Assembly (NCBI RefSeq): GCF_016429255.1
Contig: NZ_JAELUG010000064.1
Span: forward strand, 1 to 38,382
DNA length: 38,382 nt
Direction of reading: 5' to 3'
Origin: Rhizobium sp. ASV8
Lineage (GTDB): Bacteria; Pseudomonadota; Alphaproteobacteria; Rhizobiales; Rhizobiaceae
Both the position numbers and the translations under genes were made by a program. The stretch's first letter is position 1. The number at the start of each line of letters is the position of its first letter. This document shows positions 1 to 7,706 of the stretch, piece after piece. Below the pieces are notes generated by a model. It was given only the letters and a program-made list of their open reading frames with translations, made no database searches and was not told where the DNA came from.

Positions 1-557
1 TTCTGCAATATAGCAGGCGCAATCGCTTGGGCTGTCGCAGCCTTCACATCGCCGGCATTTTGTCCGTAGGAGTTGACGACTGCTTTCAGCGCGGCGTCGG
101 GCTCAACTGTCGATGCCTGTTCCAGGCTGAGCGCCAATTGGACGGCCTGCGGGCTCTCAGGATCCGTCAGGGTCGCAGCGAGCAACGGCAGCGGCACCGG
201 AGTGCTCATTTGCGCGTCCATACGCTGCTGGGCCGCGGCGAGCTGTTGCGGAGAAAGGTTGCTGATGGCGGCGGCTACGCGCTGCGCATATACGGCGTTG
301 CTCTCGCCCGGCTCGCGCGAAAGGTTCAATGCGCGCGCGGCGGTATCGATGGCGGAAAGCAGGCTGTCGAACATGCGCTCGCGCGCTGCAACCAGCAGCA
401 TGTTCAGCTTGCCTTCGACGCTGGCGTTGACGGCGCTCGACAAGACCGCCGCAGGCGTTGCGGCCGCCTGCAACCCCGATGTCTCCGCAGTTACGACGAC
501 CGGTTTTTCGATGGACACGCTTACAGCGGACACGGCACCAACGGCGGGAAGCAACAT
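1..557 (-). CDS. Ala-rich hypothetical protein, 3' end cut by window edge
   Basis: An open minus-strand frame runs from ATG at 557 to the left edge (185 codons, no stop). AGGAG lies about 7 bases before the ATG, which fixes the start. The visible part begins MLLPAVGAVSAVSV and is rich in Ala, Ser, Gln and Val. It has no membrane segment and no clear signal-peptide cleavage site. A region near residues 48-75 (KLNMLLVAARERMFDSL) looks amphipathic and helical. The composition recalls low-complexity rhizobial proteins such as hook-length-control-like proteins, but I do not recognise a family and assign no function. It lies upstream of a complete gap of about 240 bases and is not coupled to rnd. 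Confidence 0.6.
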   Translation of the reverse strand, partial: MLLPAVGAVSAVSVSIEKPVVVTAETSGLQAAATPAAVLSSAVNASVEGKLNMLLVAARERMFDSLLSAIDTAARALNLSREPGESNAVYAQRVAAAISNLSPQQLAAAQQRMDAQMSTPVPLPLLAATLTDPESPQAVQLALSLEQASTVEPDAALKAVVNSYGQNAGDVKAATAQAIAPAILQ

Positions 558-732
558 GACATGCTCCTTTGTCTGGTAAGGCGACGATGGAAGCGGAGGG
601 CAGGTTCAATCAAGGTCCGCTCATGCGGCCGGTGGATTTCCTAACGCCAGACAACCCGGGTGGCGATACGCAAACGCGACGAGCTGGAAATCATCCGCAA
701 AATAACAGCCGAATCGTTAATGGAGTCCTAAA

Positions 733-772
733 TGAAAGAGCCGGCGCCACTTTCGCGGGACCGGCTCCTGAA
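733..772 (-). terminator. Probable terminator of rnd
   Basis: Inverted repeat GAGCCGG (738-744) and CCGGCTC (761-767) with a 16-base loop lies just past the rnd stop. Read on the minus strand the stem is followed by TTTCATTT, a moderate U tract. A 7-bp GC stem with a large loop makes this a moderate-strength call. Confidence 0.45.
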
Positions 773-794
773 TCTCACCTTTTGAGGGCGACCG

Positions 795-1421
795 TCAGCT
801 ATGGGCGAATATATCCGCCTCTTCCCAGCCGAGAAGATCGAGCTTGGCGCGGGTCGGCAGGAAGGCAAAGCAATCGTCGGCATAGTCCATGCGGCCATCG
901 CGCAGCAGGCGTTGCGTCAGCTTGTCCCTCAATGCGTGGAGATAGAGCACGTCGGACGCCGCATATTCGAGCTGTGCCTGCGAAAGCGGGTCGGCCGCCC
1001 AGTCGGACGACTGCTGCGCCTTGGAAATATCGACTTCGAGCATTTCCTTGAGATTGTCCTTCAGGCCATGGCGATCCGTGTAGGTACGGCAAAGGCGCGA
1101 GGCGATCTTGGTGCAGAAAACCGGCGTGGTGGTAACGCCGAAGGTATGGAACAAGACGGCAATGTCGAAGCGGCCATAGTGGAAGATCTTCTGGTGTGTC
1201 GGATCGGCGAGCATGGCGACGAGATTGGGCGCTTGCTTTTGGCCGGCAGCGATGCGGATGACGTCGGCGGTACCGTCGCCCGGCGACAGCTGCACGACGC
1301 AAAGCCGGTCACGACGCGGAACGAGGCCGAGAGTTTCCGTGTCGATGGCTATCGCACCGGTATAGCGGGCGGCGTCTGCAGCGGAAATATCGCCTTCATG
1401 ATAGCGGATGGTGGCAGCCAT
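795..1421 (-). CDS. rnd: Ribonuclease D (short form, no HRDC domains)
   Basis: A DEDDy-type 3'-5' exoribonuclease of the RNase D family that acts on tRNA precursors and structured RNA in the cytosol. The motifs are in order: Exo I IDTETLGL (D27, E29), Exo II FHYGRFD (D86) and Exo III YAASDV (Y153, D157). The metal-binding acidic residues and the Tyr of DEDDy enzymes are therefore intact. At 208 residues it contains only the exonuclease domain. The E. coli enzyme is about 375 residues with two HRDC domains, and short forms are usual in alphaproteobacteria. The frame extends 13 codons upstream, but ATG at 1421 has GGGAGA at good spacing and begins MAATIRYHEG, so I use it. It appears monocistronic. 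Confidence 0.9.
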   Translation of the reverse strand: MAATIRYHEGDISAADAARYTGAIAIDTETLGLVPRRDRLCVVQLSPGDGTADVIRIAAGQKQAPNLVAMLADPTHQKIFHYGRFDIAVLFHTFGVTTTPVFCTKIASRLCRTYTDRHGLKDNLKEMLEVDISKAQQSSDWAADPLSQAQLEYAASDVLYLHALRDKLTQRLLRDGRMDYADDCFAFLPTRAKLDLLGWEEADIFAHS

Positions 1422-1462
1422 GAGATTCTCCCGGCTCTGTCTTCTGAATTCGCTTTTCATCC

Positions 1463-1474
1463 GTTCTATAGAAC
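1463..1474. promoter_or_regulatory. 12-bp palindrome in the rnd leader
   Basis: GTTCTATAGAAC is a perfect palindrome 42 bases before the rnd start. Its centre includes CTATAG, which could act as a -10 element, so a dimeric repressor could bind over the promoter. It lacks the GTTC-N7-GTTC layout of the alphaproteobacterial LexA box. Function is inferred only. Confidence 0.3.
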
Positions 1475-1523
1475 AGACAGGTAGATAACGATACCATCGC
1501 GTCCGGAGCTTGTTGTTTCTTTG

Positions 1524-1570
1524 CGCATTCCGAACGGAAAACCGCTCCGCACTTTTCCTGGAGATGCTCT
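1524..1570. repeat. Dispersed palindromic intergenic repeat, copy A1
   Basis: This 47-bp element is 43/47 identical to the copy at 36809-36855. It starts CGCATTCCGAACGG and ends ATGCTCT. GAACGG-AAAA-CCGCTC forms an imperfect inner hairpin, and GCATT with GATGC an outer one. It lies just past the 3' end of the MerR/XRE/cupin gene. It resembles the intergenic mosaic repeats (RIME-like) of Rhizobium, an assignment made by type, not by search. Confidence 0.7.
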
Positions 1571-2399
1571 AGAATGTCGGCGGCGTATTGATCCAGAGCA
1601 ATACGGTCTCGCCGTCATGCCGGTTGCGCCAGGAATGATAGCGGCGGCTTTCGAAATAAAGCGAATCGCCGGGCAGCAGATCGAAGAACTGATCGCTGTC
1701 GAGCACCAGTTCCAGGCGTCCGGCAAGGACGTGAATGAATTCCTCGCCCTCATGACGATAGGCGCCTTCGCTCGCAGCACCCGGCGCCAGCACGAAGCGA
1801 TGGCAATCCATCATCGTCCGCCCCTCGGCGAGCAGCTGCACGGTGACGCCGGGCGTGGTCGCCGGCCAGGCCCGCCATTCGCCCGATCGGATCAGGGCCG
1901 GCACATCCTCACGCTCCTCGCCCGACAGGCGCGAAACAGTCGTCCCGTAATAATCCGCAAGATCATGCAGGGTTTTGAAACTGACGCCCTGCGAGGTGCG
2001 CTCCAGCGTCGACAATGTCGATGATGTCATGCCCATGTCGGCCGCAACCTGCTCCAATGTCTTGCCGGCGGCGTGGCGCAGCGAGCGAAACCGGCGGCCG
2101 ATATCGGAGGATGCCGATTGCTCGCCATTCTCCAAACCGGAGGCGCCGCCCTCCTCCGTCTCAAGCGCTTCACGAATCGCTGCGGGGTTGAGACCGCGCT
2201 CGGCCCGGAACCAGGAAATACGCTTCAACCGCGCCACATCCTCGGCGCTATATTGACGGTGTCCCGTTTCAGAGCGGGAAGGCACCACCAGCCCTTGGCT
2301 TTCCCATAGGCGCAAGGTGGAAGCCGACACGCCGGCCAGACGCGCCGCTTCCGCCACCTTGTAGCGCACTGAATAGCGCTCAGGCTCGATGCTGCTCAT
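1569..2399 (-). CDS. MerR-XRE-cupin three-domain transcriptional regulator
   Basis: A 276-residue cytosolic regulator with two different DNA-binding domains and a ligand domain. Residues 14-80 are a MerR-type winged helix (VAEAARLAGVSASTLRLWE, then GHRQY). Residues 103-157 are an XRE/lambda-repressor-type HTH (LEQVAADMGMTSSTLSTLE). Residues 199-273 are a cupin with H216, E220 and H255 in positions typical of metal or ligand binding. XRE plus cupin is the layout of PuuR-type regulators of polyamine/GABA use, and the added N-terminal MerR domain is the odd part. It is divergent from gabT, with 389 bases between that hold a perfect 19-bp palindrome. I infer that it senses GABA, succinate semialdehyde or a related compound and controls gabTD and perhaps itself. 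The domain order is certain; the ligand is not known. Confidence 0.85.
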   Translation of the reverse strand: MSSIEPERYSVRYKVAEAARLAGVSASTLRLWESQGLVVPSRSETGHRQYSAEDVARLKRISWFRAERGLNPAAIREALETEEGGASGLENGEQSASSDIGRRFRSLRHAAGKTLEQVAADMGMTSSTLSTLERTSQGVSFKTLHDLADYYGTTVSRLSGEEREDVPALIRSGEWRAWPATTPGVTVQLLAEGRTMMDCHRFVLAPGAASEGAYRHEGEEFIHVLAGRLELVLDSDQFFDLLPGDSLYFESRRYHSWRNRHDGETVLLWINTPPTF

Positions 2400-2788
2400 T
2401 TGCCAATGATCCCTGATCTCTCAAGCATTTTCGCCTTTCTGCGAATCGCGAGAACGCTCAATCTTCTTATTTTCCAGCACATTCCGGACAGACAGCCGCT
2501 GCTGACCTCCCGACGATGTTCTGGTCTTTCGATCTGTTTAGCACGAATGAAACGCCAACTGCACAGCTCCCTAAATCGATTTAAGAAATCAGGCAGTTTT
2601 TCGCGGTGCCAGAGCCCGCCCGGAACGCTCCAGGTGACCCGAACGGCGCAGTTTCGGAACCCCCGGCGCATTCTTGTCACCCACACAAAATCCCGCTTGA
2701 AATCTTGCAGGAAAAATGTAGGAGTTTTCTAAATAACTTGCAGAACTTCTGCAAGATAATTCGAAACTGCCTTCTGGGAGCGCACACG
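2400..2788. other. Divergent intergenic region, regulator to gabT
   Basis: 389 bases without a credible gene. It holds a 12-bp palindrome TAAATCGATTTA (2572-2583), of the form often bound by LacI-type proteins. It also has a CTTGCAGGA half site at 2704-2712 and the full CTTGCAGAA palindrome at 2737-2755. AT content rises over the last 80 bases, as expected of a promoter. An in-frame extension of gabT back to 2606 exists but has no ribosome binding site. Confidence 0.6.
2737..2755. promoter_or_regulatory. Candidate operator of gabTD
   Basis: CTTGCAGAA-C-TTCTGCAAG is a perfect inverted repeat with 9-bp arms around one base, ending 34 bases before the gabT ATG. A second left half (CTTGCAGGA, 8 of 9 matching) lies 33 bases upstream at 2704, three helical turns away, though its right half is poor (4 of 9). 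GATAAT at 2755-2760 may be a -10. It is probably the target of the divergent MerR/XRE/cupin regulator. Confidence 0.6.
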
Positions 2789-4060
2789 ATGACCTTGACC
2801 GAGCGGAAGAACGCCGCCATTTCCCGCGGCGTCGGCATGACGACGCAGATCTATGCCGATCGCGCCGAAAATGCCGAGATCTGGGACAAGGAAGGCCATC
2901 GATATATCGATTTTGCCTCGGGCATCGCCGTCGTGAACACGGGCCATCGCCACCCGCGTGTCATCGCCGCCGTCAAGGAGCAGCTCGATCGCTTCACGCA
3001 TACCTGCCATCAGGTCGTACCCTATGAAAGCTATGTGCATCTTGCCGAACGACTGAACGCGATCGTCCCCGGCGACTTCGCCAAGAAGACCATCTTCGTG
3101 ACGACGGGAGCCGAAGCGGTCGAAAACGCCGTCAAGATCGCCCGCGCCGCCACCGGCCGCTCCGCCATCATCGCCTTTGGCGGTGGCTTCCATGGCAGAA
3201 CCTTCATGGGCATGGCGCTGACCGGCAAGGTCGCGCCTTACAAGATCGGCTTCGGCCCGATGCCGGGTGATGTTTTCCATGCGCCCTTCCCGGTGCCGCT
3301 GCACGGCGTCACCGTGGAGCAATCGCTGGCGACGCTGAAGAAGCTCTTTACCGCCGATGTCGACCCACAGCGCGTCGCCGCAATCATCCTCGAGCCGGTC
3401 CAGGGCGAAGGAGGCTTCTATCCCGCACCCGTGGCCTTCATGAAGGCGTTGCGCGAGATCTGCGACCAGCACGGCATTCTTTTGATTGCCGACGAAGTGC
3501 AGACCGGCTTTGCACGTACCGGCAAGATGTTCGCGATGGATCACCATGAGGTGGCCGCCGATCTCGTCACCATGGCGAAAAGCCTTGCCGGCGGCTTCCC
3601 GCTGGCCGCTGTCACCGGCCGCGCCGAAATCATGGATGCACCGGGTCCGGGCGGCCTCGGCGGCACCTATGGCGGCAATCCGCTTGGGATCGCCGCCGCC
3701 CATGCCGTGCTCGACGTCATTGCCGACGAGGGCCTCTGCGACCGTGCCAACCAGCTCGGCTCGCGCCTGAAGCAGCGGCTGGAATCGCTACGCGACAAGG
3801 TGCCGGAGATCGCCGACATCCGCGGCCCCGGCTTCATGAATGCGGTAGAATTCAACGATGCGACGACGAAACTGCCGAGCGCGGATTTCACCAACAAGGT
3901 GCGGCTGATCGCGCTCGACAAGGGGCTGATCCTTTTGACCTGCGGCGTCCACGGCAATGTCATCCGCTTCCTGTCGCCGATCACTATTCAAGACGGCGTG
4001 TTCAGCGAGGCGCTCGATATTCTCGAGGCGTCGCTGATCGAGGCCAGCACCGGCCGCTAA
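2789..4060 (+). CDS. gabT: 4-aminobutyrate aminotransferase
   Basis: A PLP-dependent class III aminotransferase, 423 residues, the normal length for GabT. It moves the amino group of GABA to 2-oxoglutarate, giving succinate semialdehyde and glutamate. Visible signatures are TTGAEAVENAVKIAR (PLP phosphate region, about 105-119), GGGFHGRT (131-138), the LLIADEVQTG motif with the PLP-ring aspartate D235, and the Schiff-base lysine K264 in TMAKSLAGGFPL. ATG at 2789 follows GGGAG and begins MTLTERKNAA, a normal GabT N-terminus. gabD follows 74 bases downstream and makes the complete GABA shunt. 5-aminovalerate or another omega-amino acid is a possible alternative substrate. Confidence 0.92.
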   Translation: MTLTERKNAAISRGVGMTTQIYADRAENAEIWDKEGHRYIDFASGIAVVNTGHRHPRVIAAVKEQLDRFTHTCHQVVPYESYVHLAERLNAIVPGDFAKKTIFVTTGAEAVENAVKIARAATGRSAIIAFGGGFHGRTFMGMALTGKVAPYKIGFGPMPGDVFHAPFPVPLHGVTVEQSLATLKKLFTADVDPQRVAAIILEPVQGEGGFYPAPVAFMKALREICDQHGILLIADEVQTGFARTGKMFAMDHHEVAADLVTMAKSLAGGFPLAAVTGRAEIMDAPGPGGLGGTYGGNPLGIAAAHAVLDVIADEGLCDRANQLGSRLKQRLESLRDKVPEIADIRGPGFMNAVEFNDATTKLPSADFTNKVRLIALDKGLILLTCGVHGNVIRFLSPITIQDGVFSEALDILEASLIEASTGR

Positions 4061-4134
4061 ACGCGCCGGCCATCCGCGTTTTCTTACGATCCGCCTGTGC
4101 GGCCTGCCGGGCGAAACCTGTCGGAGTGCATAGC

Positions 4135-5616
4135 ATGTCCTTTACAACAGCAATGACCAAGCATGTGCCATTCTCCTCGCGCTTCCTGCGGGCCGCCGGC
4201 TACATCAACGGCGCCTGGACCGCGGGTGGCGCGACCAAGACATTCGATGTCATCAACCCCGCTACCGGCGAAGTGCTTGCCAGCCTCCCCGAAATGGGTG
4301 TTGCCGAAACGACGGCAGCGATCGACGCCGCCTATGCGGCGCAGGCGGCCTGGGCCGGCCGTCCCGCCAAGGAACGCGCTGTCATCCTGCGCAAGTGGTT
4401 CGATCTGATGGTCGCCAATGCCGATGAGCTGGCCAACATCCTGACGGCCGAAATGGGCAAGCCGCTGCCGGAAGCGAGAGGCGAGATCCTCTATGCCGCC
4501 TCCTATGTCGAATGGTATGCCGAAGAAGCCAAGCGCATCTACGGCGAAACCATCCCGGCGCCTTCCAACGACAAGCGCATGATCGTCATCAAGCAGCCAG
4601 TCGGTGTCGTCGGCACGATCACGCCCTGGAACTTCCCGGCCGCAATGATCGCCCGCAAGATCGCACCGGCGCTCGCCGTCGGTTGCACGATCGTCTCGAA
4701 GCCGGCCGAGCAGACGCCGCTGACGGCGATTGCGCTCGCCGTCCTGGCCGAAGAGGCTGGTATTCCGGCCGGCGTGTTCAACGTCATCGTCGGCACGGAC
4801 GGCCCGGCGATCGGCCGCGAGCTTTGCGGCAATCCGAAGGTGCGGAAAATCAGCTTCACCGGCTCGACCGAAGTCGGCCGTATCCTGATGCGCCAGTGCG
4901 CCGACCAGATCAAAAAGGTCAGCCTCGAGCTCGGCGGCAATGCACCTTTCATCGTCTTCGACGATGCCGATCTTGATGCCGCCGTCGAAGGCGCCTTGGC
5001 TTCGAAATATCGCAATGCAGGCCAGACCTGCGTTTGCGCCAACCGCATCTATGTGCAGTCCAACGTCTATGACGCCTTCGCCGCAAAGCTTGCAGCCAGG
5101 GTTTCGGCGCTTTCGGTCGGTGACGGCTTCAAGCCGGGCGTGACCATCGGGCCGCTGATCGATGAGCAGGGTGTTGCCAAGGCGGAAGACCATGTTCGCG
5201 ACGCAGTGTCGAAGGGCGCCCGCATCCTGCTCGGCGGCAAGCGCATCGAAGGGGCCGGCACTTTCTTCGCGCCGACCATTCTGACCGGCATCGACCGGAC
5301 GATGAAAGTTGCCCGCGAGGAAACCTTCGGCCCCGTCGCTCCGCTCTTCCGCTTCGAAACGGTCGAGGATGTCATCGCCCAGGCGAACGACACGGAATTC
5401 GGCCTTGCCGCCTACTTCTTTGCCGGCGATCTCAAGAAGGTCTGGCGGGTGGCCGAGGCGCTGGAATACGGCATGGTCGGCATCAATACCGGCATCATGT
5501 CGTCCGAGACGGCGCCGTTCGGCGGCATCAAGCAATCCGGCCTCGGCCGAGAAGGCTCGCGCCATGGTGCCGACGACTACCTTGAAATGAAGTATCTCTG
5601 CATGGGCAACGTATAG
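4135..5616 (+). CDS. gabD: Succinate-semialdehyde dehydrogenase (NADP+)
   Basis: An aldehyde dehydrogenase superfamily enzyme, 493 residues, that oxidises succinate semialdehyde to succinate and feeds the TCA cycle. The family hallmarks are present: TPWNFP with the oxyanion Asn N166, cofactor motif FTGSTEVG (241-248), general base E265 in SLELGGNAPF, and catalytic C299 in NAGQTCVCANR. The second Cys two residues on (C301) matches the redox-sensitive Cys pair known in some GabD proteins. A GTG three codons earlier (4126) overlaps the GGAG ribosome binding site at 4123-4126. ATG at 4135 is 8 bases from that site and is preferred. It is cotranscribed with gabT by position and ends 8 bases from the convergent phosphatase gene. 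Confidence 0.92.
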   Translation: MSFTTAMTKHVPFSSRFLRAAGYINGAWTAGGATKTFDVINPATGEVLASLPEMGVAETTAAIDAAYAAQAAWAGRPAKERAVILRKWFDLMVANADELANILTAEMGKPLPEARGEILYAASYVEWYAEEAKRIYGETIPAPSNDKRMIVIKQPVGVVGTITPWNFPAAMIARKIAPALAVGCTIVSKPAEQTPLTAIALAVLAEEAGIPAGVFNVIVGTDGPAIGRELCGNPKVRKISFTGSTEVGRILMRQCADQIKKVSLELGGNAPFIVFDDADLDAAVEGALASKYRNAGQTCVCANRIYVQSNVYDAFAAKLAARVSALSVGDGFKPGVTIGPLIDEQGVAKAEDHVRDAVSKGARILLGGKRIEGAGTFFAPTILTGIDRTMKVAREETFGPVAPLFRFETVEDVIAQANDTEFGLAAYFFAGDLKKVWRVAEALEYGMVGINTGIMSSETAPFGGIKQSGLGREGSRHGADDYLEMKYLCMGNV

Positions 5617-5624
5617 CCGGCAAA

Positions 5625-6398
5625 TCAAGTCGACGTAATGCTGATGCGGCCCTGCCATAGCCGGGCCGCAGTCAACTTGCCCGTGCGAAAAGCGCCGGTA
5701 TCGAGATTGAGGCGGAGGCCATGGGCCTCAGCTTGGCCTATCGGCGTGTGGCCATGCACGATGAGCTTCGGCAGCGGCTGTGCCGTATCGTAGAAACGCG
5801 AGCGGATGAAAACGAGGTCATGGTCCTGCTGATCCGCGATCGAACGATCCGGATCGATGCCGGCATGGACGAACAAGGCTTGCGGCGTATCGAGCATGAT
5901 CGGCAAACGGCGCAGGAAATTGATGTGATCGTCGGGTAGCCAGGTTCGCAGGAACGTGTCGAGCTTCTTCTGGCTCAGATATTGCTGGCGCAGTGCCAGG
6001 ATATCCGCGCCGTAGGAAGCAAGAGTGGCATCGCCCCCGAGCGCCATCCAATCATCCAGCGATATCTCGCCATCAATATAGGCGAGCATCTCCATTTCAT
6101 GATTGCCTGTCAGGCAGATGCGATCGAAACCTTTTGGCGGCGGCGCCATCAGCCGGCCGACGACTTGCGCAGAGGCCGGGCCGCGATCAATGTAGTCGCC
6201 AAGCATGACAATGAGCTTGCGCCCGGGAAGCCCGGCGGCATCGGCGACGATCTTGCGCTCCAATGCGCTCAGCAGATCGTAGCGGCCATGGACGTCGCCG
6301 ATGACATAGGTGGGCACATCAAGATTCTCGAGCCGCTCGCGACGCCGGCGATGGCCGAAGCCATGCGCCATCTTTTCGCGTATCCTAGCTGCCGACAT
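5625..6398 (-). CDS. PPP-family metallophosphoesterase (Ser/Thr phosphatase or Ap4A hydrolase-like)
   Basis: A 257-residue calcineurin-like phosphoesterase. The dinuclear metal site motifs are in order: GDVHGR (34-39), GDYIDRG (67-73), GNHE (98-101), a conserved His in FVHAGID and a C-terminal HGHTP. This pattern is shared by bacterial PPP-type protein phosphatases such as PrpA/PrpB and by symmetrical Ap4A hydrolase, and I cannot choose between them. The N-terminus is basic (HRRRRERLE, 16-24). Start ATG at 6398 follows AAGGGAG. The open frame continues 60 codons further upstream without a good ribosome binding site. It converges with gabD, with only 8 bases between the stops and no clear terminator. 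Confidence 0.85.
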   Translation of the reverse strand: MSAARIREKMAHGFGHRRRRERLENLDVPTYVIGDVHGRYDLLSALERKIVADAAGLPGRKLIVMLGDYIDRGPASAQVVGRLMAPPPKGFDRICLTGNHEMEMLAYIDGEISLDDWMALGGDATLASYGADILALRQQYLSQKKLDTFLRTWLPDDHINFLRRLPIMLDTPQALFVHAGIDPDRSIADQQDHDLVFIRSRFYDTAQPLPKLIVHGHTPIGQAEAHGLRLNLDTGAFRTGKLTAARLWQGRISITST

Positions 6399-6797
6399 AA
6401 AACTCCCTTTCGAGCGTACACCCCGAAACGCCTTGGCGATCTCTGTAAGAGAACTCAAAAGCGACGATTCTGTGCCGAAAAGCGGGAATCGGCGCTTTCG
6501 ACCGGTATCGTGGTCGCCTGAAGCCTGCGGCACCGAACTGCCTTGCGGCAAAGCGCCTCGAACCGCACCTTTATGCATGGAGAAAGTTGACAGGGAGTAT
6601 CCGCAATTCTATCGCGCTTCGGGCCTTGGCGAGAAAAACGCCAATCGCCCGGACCTCAGTCCGGGTATACATCGTCGTCATTCCGGCATTGGCCTGCGGC
6701 GGTGCGGCTTTTGCATCGGCATCCGGCCGGAATGGACCAGATTTTAACCGGGAGCTTCGCTCTTCGATGGCAGCTGTAACTTTATCGTGAAGTCTTG
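6399..6797. other. Intergenic region, phosphatase to copD
   Basis: 399 bases between divergently transcribed genes. A perfect 7-bp hairpin CCCGGAC-CTCA-GTCCGGG lies at 6648-6665 in the copD leader. A TTG-started 67-codon frame (6587-6790) contains a hydrophobic stretch VRVYIVVIPALACGGAAFA resembling a signal peptide. It lacks a good ribosome binding site and does not look like CopC, so I do not call it a gene. A degraded copC remnant is conceivable. Confidence 0.4.
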
Positions 6798-7682
6798 ATG
6801 GACCCTACCCTCGCGCTGGAACTCTGCCGCTTTTCTCATGGTGCATCATTGATGCTGCTGTGGGGCGCCTGCGCCTATCTTTGCTTTCTCGTGCCGAGCG
6901 CGCTCGCGGACATCGTCTGGCGCATGTCGGCTGGGCCGTTTTTCCTGATTACTGTCATCGCCGCCCTGACGACGCTGATCTCCCTGCCGGCGGCGACGGC
7001 CATCATCGGCAGTGGCTGGAACGACGGGCTCGATATCGGCACCATTCGCGACGTTCTGATCGATACGTCAGTCGGCCGGGCCTGGCAGGCGCAGGCGGTG
7101 GCTGCCGCGCTGATGATCTCAGCCTTCCTGCTGCCCGAAAGCCGGCGGCGCCTCGGCCTGGCATTGGCTTCCGGCCTGGGACTTGCCGCGCTTTCCCTGA
7201 CTGGTCATGCCTCGATGCTCGAAGGCTGGCTGCGACAGGCACATCGCGCCAACGATATCTTCCATGTGCTGACCGGGGGCGCCTGGCTGGGAGCACTCGT
7301 ACCATTGATTCTCATTCTGAAACTTCTCGGACGACCGGAATGCAGGGCGGATGCACTGCTTGCGCTCCGTCGCTTCTCGACGGCCGGGCACTGGGCCGTT
7401 GCCCTCGTCATCCTGTCGGGTGTCGTCAACACCATGCTGATCCTGAAACAACTGCCGACGGACTGGTCTTCGCCCTACCAGAGGCTGCTTGCCATCAAGA
7501 TCGCGCTGGTCGCCGGCATGGCGCTTCTGGCCATTGTCAATCGCTATCTCTTCGTTCCTTGGATGAGCAGAAATCCGGGCCGCGCCTTACAGGCGCTACG
7601 GCTTGGAAGCATCGCCGAAATCGTCATCGGCGTTGCCGTCATCGGTCTTGTTGCCGTCTTCGGCATGATGGAGCCGGTCTAG
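6798..7682 (+). CDS. copD: CopD-family copper resistance/import membrane protein
   Basis: A 294-residue inner-membrane protein with about eight hydrophobic segments. The CopD signature region is visible: RAWQAQAVAAALMIS, LTGHASMLEGWLRQAHRANDIFHVLTGGAWLGALVPL and, near the end, LLAIKIALVAGMALLAIVNRY. CopD proteins bring copper across the inner membrane, usually together with periplasmic CopC. No copC is seen next to it, so it stands alone here. ATG at 6798 is preceded directly by an in-frame TTG at 6795. No strong ribosome binding site is seen, so the start is uncertain by one codon. The histidines in TGHAS and RQAHRANDIFH are candidate metal ligands. It converges with the isomerase gene. Confidence 0.85.
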   Translation: MDPTLALELCRFSHGASLMLLWGACAYLCFLVPSALADIVWRMSAGPFFLITVIAALTTLISLPAATAIIGSGWNDGLDIGTIRDVLIDTSVGRAWQAQAVAAALMISAFLLPESRRRLGLALASGLGLAALSLTGHASMLEGWLRQAHRANDIFHVLTGGAWLGALVPLILILKLLGRPECRADALLALRRFSTAGHWAVALVILSGVVNTMLILKQLPTDWSSPYQRLLAIKIALVAGMALLAIVNRYLFVPWMSRNPGRALQALRLGSIAEIVIGVAVIGLVAVFGMMEPV

Positions 7683-7706
7683 GCTGCGGGCGCCCCTCCC
7701 GAGGGG

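Noticed and set aside
2606..2788. Possible 61-residue N-terminal extension of GabT
   Set aside because: It has no ribosome binding site, would span the palindromic operator, and GabT proteins begin at the equivalent of 2789.
4084..5658. 524-codon open frame on the minus strand opposite gabD
   Set aside because: It mirrors the strongly supported gabD gene, is rich in Arg, Gly and Asp as expected from the antisense of GC-rich codons, and has no recognisable domain.
6465..6491. CGATTC/GAATCG pair as another dispersed repeat
   Set aside because: Only 6-bp arms, and it does not share the core blocks of the three accepted repeats.
6587..6790. 67-codon frame before copD as a copC gene
   Set aside because: TTG start without a ribosome binding site and no CopC copper-binding residues; only a hydrophobic stretch supports it.
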